A DNA stretch of 63,895 bases from Planctomycetota bacterium (GTDB lineage Bacteria > Planctomycetota > UBA1135 > GCA-002686595). Of the stretch, positions 59,101 through 63,895 are shown piece after piece. Positions within the stretch are counted from its first letter, which is position 1. Each line of letters opens with the position of its first letter. The stretch lies in NCBI GenBank assembly GCA_016795245.1, contig JAEUIA010000058.1:1-63895 (forward strand). The letters run 5' to 3'. The translations under genes were made by a program, and so were the position numbers. The notes under the pieces are model-generated. The model saw only the letters and a list, made by a program, of their open reading frames with translations, had not been told where the DNA came from and did no database searches.

Positions 59101-59293
59101 CGGCGCTGGCGCCGGTGTAGACGGTCGTGATCAACACCGAGGAGCTCTCGATCTTCGGGAATTGCTGCACGGGCAGCGCGGTGAGCGAGCGCCAACCCAC
59201 GAGCACGATGACGAGGTTGACCACCACCGCGAGCACGGGGTGACGAATGAAGACGTCCGTGAAGGAGCGTGTAGCTGTGTTCTTCATGGGCAT
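56183..59293 (-). CDS. RND efflux pump (AcrB/HAE1 family) of the TetR-controlled operon
   Basis: This is a 1036-residue inner-membrane multidrug/proton antiporter, close to AcrB in length. From ATG 59293 the proton-relay motif in TM4 is GLVVDDAIVVVENVERH with both aspartates (409-410), and TM10 has GLIAKNGILIVEFANTL with the lysine (about 921). This differs from the other two pumps here, which lack the second Asp and the Lys. FIRHPVLAVVVNLVIVLVGW near the N-terminus, VYTPIGFQGGLTGTLFLEFA and APVEDQGHISMFLDASPDST are other family segments. The start is uncertain: GTG 59317 and ATG 59287 are alternatives near the adaptor stop at 59298. Substrate unknown. Confidence 0.95.
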   Translation of the reverse strand: MPMKNTATRSFTDVFIRHPVLAVVVNLVIVLVGWRSLTALPVQQFPKIESSSVLITTVYTGASAESVRGFLTTPIESVVSAISGVDYVESTSRAGVSIITVRLKLNHSSTAALAEITARLQQVRSQLPSEAEPPVIEIQRADRPYASFYLSFSSSDRTVPQMTDWLARTLQPQLSTLEGVQRVGIEGGRQIAMRVWIDLDRLSALSLTPGDVHSALRRNNYLAAVGQTKGNLVQVNLLANTDLRTVKEFEDLIVADRGSALVRLSDVANVELGAEEPDFIAKFNEKEAVYLSVWPLIGVNEIEVAHRLRAAMEELRPNLPPDIDMHLAYDATVFMESALTEITKTLMETILIVGLVVFLFMGSIRTALVPLVAMPVSLIGATGVMLAAGFSLNLLTILAIVLAVGLVVDDAIVVVENVERHVREGKSRIDAALLGARELVGPIIAMTITLAAVYTPIGFQGGLTGTLFLEFAITLAAAVIVSGFVAVTLSPVMSSRFVHAHGKESRLTKFVNGGFDAVRRGYGRALDVALGMRPAIVFAALIVVAAAWPLYQFSRHELAPVEDQGHISMFLDASPDSTIEAVDRQSLDVIRAIGGFPEAEFMWSLTAAWGGFGGMKTVDWRDRKRSTEEMYGEVFGAVSQVPGLRIFPRLDPPLPNAGQYDVELVLQSHRPIEELLSTAYAAVGAGFQSGKFLYADTDLKIDKPEARVVIDREQLADLGLDLAGVGGELGVVLGGGYVNRFNYFDRSYKVIPQLGIGDRATLGPLLDLKVRSASGELVPVSTFARIEHSTAPRSLNRFQQLNAVRVFGGVQPGVTKEEGLRVLEAAAAAAGGPDVILDYAGESRQIRREGSALVVTLGFALVLIYLVLAAQFRSFRDPLIVLLGSVPLAISGALIFSFLDLTTINIYSQVGLITLVGLIAKNGILIVEFANTLQERGVAKMEALREASKTRLRPVLMTSAATVFGHVPLVLVSGPGAEARNSIGTVLVAGMIIGTVFTLFVVPVFYSLIAVDHARRKTQPEESSELDVATNEAVLA

Positions 59294-59297
59294 GCGC

Positions 59298-60434
59298 TCA
59301 GTGAGAAGCGGCTTCACCCGCGCCGGTGACCGCGACCAGGACGCCTTCGCGCAACTTGAACGAGCCCGACGCGGCCACCTGGTCGCCGAGTGCGACGCCG
59401 TCTTCGATCACGACCGCGTCGCCGAGCAAAGCGCCGCTCCGCACCGGCTTCATGTGCGCTCGCAACTTGCCTTGGTCGTCCGGCTGTAGGACGAAGACGT
59501 GGTCCCCAGCGGGGCCACGACGCAATGCGTCTGCGGGGATCGTGACCACCCGTTGCGAAATGCCGATCGGAACACGCACACGCACGGCAGCACCGGGCAG
59601 CGGCGCGCGCGCCGCCCCGTCGATCCGAGCGCGCACAGAGACGTTGCGCGTGGCGGGATCGACGCGCGAGTCGAGCGCTACCACGGTGGCCTGCAAGGAC
59701 GCGGGTGCGCCCGCGGCCGAGACTTCCACCTTGTCGCCTTCCTTCAAGAACAGCGCGACCTGTTGCGTGGCGGTGAAATCGACATGTACGGCGTCGTCGA
59801 CGCCTTGGAGCGTCGTGAGCACGACGCCTTCGTTCAGGTACTGCCCCTCGTGCACGTCGGACAGTCCGACGCGAGCTCGAAACGGCGCACGAATCGTCTT
59901 GCGGTCGATGACCGCGCGCGTGCGCGCGACATTGGCGAGTAGGACGTCGCGCTCGGATCTCGCTCGGTCCACATCGGCTTCTGAAGCACCGCGATTTTCG
60001 CGCGCGCGCTCCATGCGTCCGAGCATGGTCTCGGCCAGGGCAACCTGCGCTTCCTGAGCCCTGAGTTCAGCGCTCTCGACGGCGACGTCCAACGCGACGA
60101 GCAACGTGCCGGGTTCGACGATTGCGCCCGGCGTCAGGTGAACTTCGGACACTCGACCCGCGATCTCGTTGCGCAAAGTGATCGAACGCAGCGCCATGAC
60201 CGTGCCGATCGCCGTCGTCTTGCGCACGTAGTCGCGTTCGACGGGATGGACGGCGGTCACGACCTCCATGGGTTCAGGGTGAAGCGCGCCGGCCGCCTGC
60301 GATGCCGCGAACGCCGCGCGTTTCCAGGCGGCCAGGCCTAGGGCGAGGCCCGCGATCACGAGCAGTAGGAGGACGGAACCAAGCAGGCGGTTTTTTTGTT
60401 TCAAGTCAGGACTCCTGTGCGCGGAAGAGCACAC
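59298..60434 (-). CDS. RND efflux membrane-fusion protein (adaptor) of the TetR-controlled operon
   Basis: This 378-residue adaptor has an N-terminal membrane anchor (LLGSVLLLLVIAGLALGLAA) rather than a lipobox. Lipoyl half-motif LRNEIAGRVSEVHLTPGAIV and second half IRAPFRARVGLSDVHEGQYL flank a short helical hairpin (ELRAQEAQVALAETMLGRME ... ARSERDVLLANVARTRAVID). Beta-barrel and membrane-proximal domains follow (VVALDSRVDPATRNVSVRAR; IPADALRRGPAGDHVFVLQP). It is the first gene of the adaptor-pump-channel operon, with about 60 bp between its ATG and the candidate operator at 60483-60497. The upstream tetR gene is encoded on the same strand and has its own promoter. Confidence 0.94.
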   Translation of the reverse strand: MCSSAHRSPDLKQKNRLLGSVLLLLVIAGLALGLAAWKRAAFAASQAAGALHPEPMEVVTAVHPVERDYVRKTTAIGTVMALRSITLRNEIAGRVSEVHLTPGAIVEPGTLLVALDVAVESAELRAQEAQVALAETMLGRMERARENRGASEADVDRARSERDVLLANVARTRAVIDRKTIRAPFRARVGLSDVHEGQYLNEGVVLTTLQGVDDAVHVDFTATQQVALFLKEGDKVEVSAAGAPASLQATVVALDSRVDPATRNVSVRARIDGAARAPLPGAAVRVRVPIGISQRVVTIPADALRRGPAGDHVFVLQPDDQGKLRAHMKPVRSGALLGDAVVIEDGVALGDQVAASGSFKLREGVLVAVTGAGEAASH

Positions 60435-60478
60435 GGGCAGGGACGGTTCCCCGGGGATGAGATGACAGTGTTTTTCGA

Positions 60479-60507
60479 AAAGTAGACTGGTCGACTAGCT
60501 ATTGCAC
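60479..60507 (-). promoter_or_regulatory. candidate efflux-operon promoter with TetR operator
   Basis: On the minus strand a -10-like TACTTT (60484-60479) is preceded at 17 bp by a poor -35 (GTGCAA, 60507-60502). The spacer holds the sequence that, read on the plus strand, is AGTAGACTGGTCGACTAG (60481-60498). It matches the site before tetR at most positions (AGTAGAC-nn-GTCG-n-CTAG), so the regulator probably binds here and blocks RNA polymerase. Confidence 0.6.
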
Positions 60508-60538
60508 CCTGGACGACGCGCGAGACTCGGTGCGCTCC

Positions 60539-61141
60539 TCACTGCGGCTCTCTCAGGAGCGAGTCGAAGACGAACGCGAGGAAGTCGTCGACCGGCTGCA
60601 GGCTGCGGTCGATCTGCATGCGGATCGTCGCCCCTTCCCACAGCATGACGAGGAGGTTCGCGAGCCGGTCGGCGTCGTGAGTGCGACTGATCTCGTTGCG
60701 GGCCTGAGCCTCGCGGATGATCTGCGCGAGTTGCGCAGACCACTGGTCGTAGGCCTTCTTGACGGCCGTGTGCACGGACTCGCTCAGTTGCGAAGTCTCG
60801 AGCGCCAGCTTCGGAATCAAGCAGCGTCGCGCGGCGCCGTTCTTGATGCACTCCTCGCGCCCAGTCTCGAAGACGGCGCGCAGGCGCTCGAGCGGCGACC
60901 GCGCGTGATCCTCGACCAGCGGCCGCATGCACTCGACGTATTCGGCGCTCTCGCGCTCGATCATCGCCACGCCGAAGTCCTCCTTGGACTGGAAGTAGTG
61001 GTAGAAGGAGCCCTTCGGAACGCCGGCCCGGCGCAGGATCTCAGCCAGTCCGCAGCTGTTGAAGCTGCCTTCGGCGATGGCCTGGGCACCGACCTCCAGC
61101 AGGCGGTCGCGCGTGCCTGTGTCCTTGGTGTGGGGGCTCAT
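60539..61141 (-). CDS. TetR/AcrR-family transcriptional regulator
   Basis: This 200-residue repressor has an N-terminal helix-turn-helix (about 10-55): TRDRLLEVGAQAIAEGSFNS, CGLAEILRRAGVPKGSFYHY and FQSKEDFGVAMI, textbook TetR. The C-terminal ligand domain contains FETGREECIKNGAARRCLIP, two cysteines (in EECIK and RRCLI) and DADRLANLLVMLWEGATIRM, as in NemR/AcuR-like regulators that sense electrophiles; redox or electrophile sensing is therefore possible. It lies directly upstream of the efflux adaptor gene on the same strand. Matching operator-like sites precede both genes, so it likely represses itself and the pump. Its predicted -10 is only about 9-14 bp before the ATG. Confidence 0.93.
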   Translation of the reverse strand: MSPHTKDTGTRDRLLEVGAQAIAEGSFNSCGLAEILRRAGVPKGSFYHYFQSKEDFGVAMIERESAEYVECMRPLVEDHARSPLERLRAVFETGREECIKNGAARRCLIPKLALETSQLSESVHTAVKKAYDQWSAQLAQIIREAQARNEISRTHDADRLANLLVMLWEGATIRMQIDRSLQPVDDFLAFVFDSLLREPQ

Positions 61142-61149
61142 GGGCCGGC

Positions 61150-61178
61150 AGAGTAGACCAGTCGTCTAGTAACGTCAA
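61150..61178 (-). promoter_or_regulatory. tetR promoter with operator in the spacer
   Basis: On the minus strand TTGACG (61178-61173), 17 bp and TACTCT (61155-61150) form a good sigma-70 promoter. The spacer is occupied by CTAGACGACTGGTC; on the plus strand the full site is AGTAGACCAGTCGTCTAG (61152-61169), an imperfect palindrome TAGAC-5-GTCTA. Transcription would start at about 61143, making the mRNA leaderless or nearly so. Confidence 0.7.
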
Positions 61179-61340
61179 GCGCCTTTCAGGGCGGCATTGG
61201 AGTGTGGCTCCCCTCGCTGGCCGTGCGCCAAGGGAGGCCCTGGCGGGCCTCAGAACGGGGTCGATCGGCTCGCAGACGGCCCCCAGACGCAGCGGGAGAG
61301 GTGCCCGCCGCGGACGACCAGCCGACGGAGCCAGTACCCC

Positions 61341-62360
61341 TCAGCCTTCCTTGCCGTCCTTCTCGTCTTCGCCCTGCTTCTCTTTCTTGCCGCGTGGGTT
61401 GTCCTCCCCGCGCCCCTCGTCTCCGCGCAGCTTCTGGCGCATCTCCTCCTCGGGCGTGAGCACCGGCCGCTTGATCGGCGGCCCGGGAGGCGGACGGTTG
61501 GGTTGGAGACGCATCGAGTCCGTCAGGCTCTGTGCCGCCGCCTTGCGCGCCGCTTCCTTGGACGCGTAGACCTTGCGGAAGATCGAGGTCGCGGACCAAT
61601 CGAAGCGGGCAGGATCCAGTTCGCGGTGCGCCTTGCACAAGGCATCCAGTCCGAGCAACCACGCGGCGATCGTGCCGTGCATGCGCGGGTGCACGCGATC
61701 CTTCTGCAAGAGCTCGGGCATCCACGCGGGCGGCCAGGAGCTCGCGCGCACACCGAATCCTTCTTTGGACTCGATGCGCGCGTACATCGTGGCGAGCGGC
61801 GCGATCACGACGTTGGTGTGCCCCGCAGCCCAGGCCTCGATGCGCGCATTGATCTGCGCCAGCGCTTCGACCGTGGGCATGTGCTTCTCGTTCAGGACGG
61901 GATTGATGATCGTTCCGGCGGAGCGCAGATCGGGGACGTTGCCCAGGATCAGAGGCACCTTCACGATCTCCAGCGACTTGAGTGCGGTCTCGATGTTCGC
62001 GTGACGGCCGTCGTCGCTGCCTGCATCGGCGTAGACGAAGGGCAGCAGGTAATCGAGCGCGATCACGAGCGTGGCCTTGGCGTCGACCGCACCCTTCACC
62101 TGTTGCGGCGCGACCGCGATCATCGGGAATGTGCGCTTCTCCGCGCCTTGGTGCGGGAACAGGAGGCTCGCGTCGACGATGTCGGCCAGCGAGCCCGGCG
62201 CGCCCAGTTCACGTTCGAGGCCGAAGCCCTCGGTGATCTCCCCGCCGACCACGTAGGCGCGCGCGAACAGCGCGACCTCGGGTGCGGGCTGGGCAGGAGG
62301 CGTCGCGGCTTGGGGGGCGTCCCCGAAGAGGGCGATCAGCAGGAAGGCTAGCGTCGACAT
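61341..62360 (-). CDS. exported SGNH/GDSL-hydrolase-like protein
   Basis: This 339-residue protein from ATG 62360 (GGAG eight bases upstream) begins with a signal peptide (MSTLAFLLIALFGDAPQAAT). The body resembles an SGNH hydrolase: ATLVIALDYLLPFVYADAGS, IVKVPLILGNVPDLRSAGTI, then INARIEAWAAGHTNVVIAPL and the block-V-like KDRVHPRMHGTIAAWLLGLD, whose Asp-x-x-His is the catalytic pair. A canonical GDS nucleophile motif is not obvious near the start, so enzymatic activity is uncertain. The last ~50 residues are charged and proline-rich (RPPPGPPIKRPVLTPEEEMR; EDNPRGKKEKQGEDEKDGKE). It is divergent from the RlmL-like gene. Confidence 0.65.
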   Translation of the reverse strand: MSTLAFLLIALFGDAPQAATPPAQPAPEVALFARAYVVGGEITEGFGLERELGAPGSLADIVDASLLFPHQGAEKRTFPMIAVAPQQVKGAVDAKATLVIALDYLLPFVYADAGSDDGRHANIETALKSLEIVKVPLILGNVPDLRSAGTIINPVLNEKHMPTVEALAQINARIEAWAAGHTNVVIAPLATMYARIESKEGFGVRASSWPPAWMPELLQKDRVHPRMHGTIAAWLLGLDALCKAHRELDPARFDWSATSIFRKVYASKEAARKAAAQSLTDSMRLQPNRPPPGPPIKRPVLTPEEEMRQKLRGDEGRGEDNPRGKKEKQGEDEKDGKEG

Positions 62361-62434
62361 CGAATTCACTCCGGTCCGTACAATCTTGATCGGTCTCTCA
62401 TGTTCTACCATCTCGCGCCCAGCCGGGACGATCC

Positions 62435-63586
62435 ATGCACCAGACCCTTCCCGAAAAGCGCCGCTACGAGTTCTTCGTCACCTGCGCCCCCGGTCTGGAG
62501 CCGCTCCTGCACCAGGAAATCCGCGAGTTGCGCTTCTCCAAAGTCGAGCGCCAGGTCGGCGGAGTGCGCTTCGAGGGCACGCTGCGCGACGCGTGGCGCG
62601 CGAACCTGGAGTTGCGGACGGCCGTGCGCGTCCTCGCCAAGGTCGCGCGCTTCGAGGCCCGCGACGACACTGAACTCTACCGCGGCGTGCAGACCATTCC
62701 GTGGCGCACGTACTTGCGTCCCGAAGGCACGCTGCGCGTCGACGCCCATTCGAACGAATCGGCGTTGGAGCACACCTTGTTCGTCGAGCAACGCACGAAG
62801 GACGCCGTCTGCGACCAGATCCGCGAAGAAACCGGCGTGCGACCGTCGGTCGATCTCGACGATGCGGAACTCGGCGTGTACGTCCATCTGTTCAAGGATC
62901 GCTGCACGCTGCTCGTCGACACGTCGGGCGATTCGCTGCACAAGCGCGGCTGGCGTCGCTTTCAAGGCCGGGCACCGCTCGCGGAGACGCTGGCTGCCGC
63001 GGTGGTGATCGCATCGGAATGGGACCGCCGTTCACCGCTAGTCGATCCGTTCTGCGGATCGGGCACGATCCTGATCGAGGCTGCACTGGCGGCTGCGAAC
63101 GTCGCACCTGGCTCGTTTCGTGCGCGCTTTGGCTTCGAGCGCTGGCCCGGTCACGACGCCGCAGCGTGGACCGCGCTGCGCGACAAGGTCCGCGCACGCC
63201 GAGCGTTTCCGAACAAGCTGGTGTTGCAGGGCAGCGACCTGGATCGCGCGGGAATCGAGGGCGCGAAAGAGAACTCAGCGGCGGCGGGATTCGAGGGAAA
63301 GATCGAGTTCGAATGCGCGGCGAGCGCAGACTTCGCACCCCGCAGCGGCTGGAACGCCTGGCTCGCGTCCAACATGCCCTACGGCGAGCGCATCGGCGAC
63401 GAGCGCGACCTCATGCCGATCTTCGAGAGCTTCGGCGCTCGCCTGCGCGAACGCTGCGTCGGTTGGCATCTCGCGATCTTGAGCGGCAATCCCAATCTGT
63501 CGGGCGCGCTCGGCATCGATTTCGCGCGCCGCATCGATCTCAAGAACGGCTCGATCGACTGTCAGCTGCTCTTGACCGCTCTGTAG
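62435..63586 (+). CDS. rlmL: THUMP-domain RNA N2-guanine methyltransferase, RlmL-like
   Basis: This is a 383-residue SAM-dependent RNA methyltransferase. Residues 10-165 form ferredoxin-like plus THUMP domains (YEFFVTCAPGLEPLLHQEIR; TKDAVCDQIREETGVRPSVD; LLVDTSGDSLHKRGWRRFQG). The UPF0020 methyltransferase domain has the SAM motif LVDPFCGSGTILIEA (202-216), QGSDLDRAGIEGAKEN and the catalytic motif ASNMPYGERIG, with Asn313-Met314-Pro-Tyr316 where the family usually has NPPY. RlmL makes m2G2445 of 23S rRNA; E. coli RlmL is larger because it is fused to RlmK, and this is the RlmL part alone. The stop TAG falls at the edge of the right-end repeat block. Confidence 0.9.
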   Translation: MHQTLPEKRRYEFFVTCAPGLEPLLHQEIRELRFSKVERQVGGVRFEGTLRDAWRANLELRTAVRVLAKVARFEARDDTELYRGVQTIPWRTYLRPEGTLRVDAHSNESALEHTLFVEQRTKDAVCDQIREETGVRPSVDLDDAELGVYVHLFKDRCTLLVDTSGDSLHKRGWRRFQGRAPLAETLAAAVVIASEWDRRSPLVDPFCGSGTILIEAALAAANVAPGSFRARFGFERWPGHDAAAWTALRDKVRARRAFPNKLVLQGSDLDRAGIEGAKENSAAAGFEGKIEFECAASADFAPRSGWNAWLASNMPYGERIGDERDLMPIFESFGARLRERCVGWHLAILSGNPNLSGALGIDFARRIDLKNGSIDCQLLLTAL

Positions 63587-63587
63587 C

Positions 63588-63895
63588 GAGTACGGATCCC
63601 ACAATTCGGCACCGGCCCGACACCGCCCCCGCCCCTCAAAGTTTCCAGTCCGGCACCAAACGCAACCCCTCGACATCTCCGGTCCGACACCGAAACCCGC
63701 CCCTGAACGCTTCGTGCCCGACACCGAACCCAACCTCGCAACGTTTCAAGTCCGACACCGAACCCCGCCCACTCGTCCCCACCCCATTGTTGACCTCCTG
63801 GTTCGCGATTTTTCGCAGTGGCGTTCGTCCGAGTTTGACCGTACCGAGCCAGGCTCGTGTGGTGCATCTTCGCCGCTGCAGAGCCGCGCGCCGGC
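63588..63895. repeat. right-end composite repeat, inverted copy of the left end
   Basis: Read on the minus strand, this block starts with the palindrome half GCCGGCGCGCGGCT and continues like positions 9-80 of the window with about one mismatch. It has the uninterrupted AACCAGGAGGTCAACAATGG junction, then a tandem array, then CCGTACTCGCTACAGAG at the rlmL stop. It is the empty-site counterpart of the left-end block, which carries the 278-bp insertion. No gene is present. Confidence 0.85.
63612..63765. repeat. tandem array, about five ~34-bp units (inverted relative to left array)
   Basis: The motif CGACACCG or a close variant starts at about 63619, 63651, 63685, 63719 and 63753, a period of 32-34 bp. 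The best unit reads TTTCAAGTCCGACACCGAA, the reverse complement of the left-end unit TTCGGTGTCGGACTTGAA. Confidence 0.8.

Noticed and set aside
61234..61251. Terminator GAGGCCC-TGGC-GGGCCTC after the SGNH-like gene
   Set aside because: The 7-bp hairpin is perfect, but no T-run follows on the minus strand, so I cannot call it a terminator.
1..63895. Circular plasmid joined by the 14-bp identical ends
   Set aside because: The 14-mer lies in a palindrome, so the match is uninformative about orientation, and mreB, ftsY, nusB, fabI and lnt are chromosomal genes.

Overview
The window is 63.9 kb of high-GC bacterial chromosome, probably from a planctomycete. The case for this is an inference from gene content: an ECF sigma/zinc-finger anti-sigma pair, CRTAC1-type FG-GAP proteins, a DNRLRE-domain secreted protein, and three secreted proteins that share a cysteine-rich C-terminal domain (FCFGDGS..CPC..GC start, FNLTxGL end) which I know mainly from deep-branching Planctomycetota. 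No rRNA, tRNA, CRISPR array, prophage or transposase gene was seen. Essential genes (mreB, ftsY, nusB, fabI, lnt) argue against a plasmid.

Layout, left to right. 1-0.9 kb: a non-coding composite repeat (palindrome tip, a 278-bp insertion, eight ~34-bp tandem units). 0.9-6.8 kb, minus strand: mreB, a small membrane protein, a coiled-coil MreC-like protein, lnt and moeA. 6.8-21.6 kb, plus strand: an RND efflux adaptor with two tandem RND pumps, ribH-nusB-ftsY, and three membrane proteins (O-antigen-ligase-like with TPR, a small membrane protein, an STT3-like protein). 21.7-30 kb: a secreted DNRLRE protein, a radical SAM enzyme, pdxA, an orphan FlhB-like/FliK-like pair, and a translationally coupled ECF sigma / anti-sigma / secreted-protein operon. 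30.4-40.8 kb: queG, a zinc ribbon, TPR and FG-GAP secreted proteins, thiE, queA and a GT87-like glycosyltransferase. 40.8-46.3 kb: a candidate structured RNA, then an operon of a sigma-like protein, a small helical protein and a degenerate enhancer-binding-protein-like ATPase, divergent from fabI. 46.5-53.5 kb: a Tgt-MnmC-like fusion, an S4 protein, a VOC protein, a serine hydrolase, dbpA and a cyclophilin lipoprotein. 53.5-62.4 kb: another secreted protein, a complete tripartite RND efflux operon with its TetR regulator and two matching operators, and an SGNH-like protein. 62.4-63.6 kb: an RlmL-like methyltransferase, followed by the inverted copy of the left-end repeat.

Working together: three genes serve queuosine (tgt fusion, queA, queG). 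Two efflux loci supply three RND pumps but only one outer-membrane factor. Several operons use 4-bp ATGA/GTGA stop-start overlaps. The most unusual elements are long perfect palindromes (56-bp and 113-bp arms) between co-directional genes; related half-palindromes form both ends of the window. They look like one dispersed family with compensatory changes in the stem core. Other standouts are the Tgt-MnmC-like fusion, the bEBP-like protein that has lost its GAFTGA loop, and the shared C-terminal domain of the secreted proteins.
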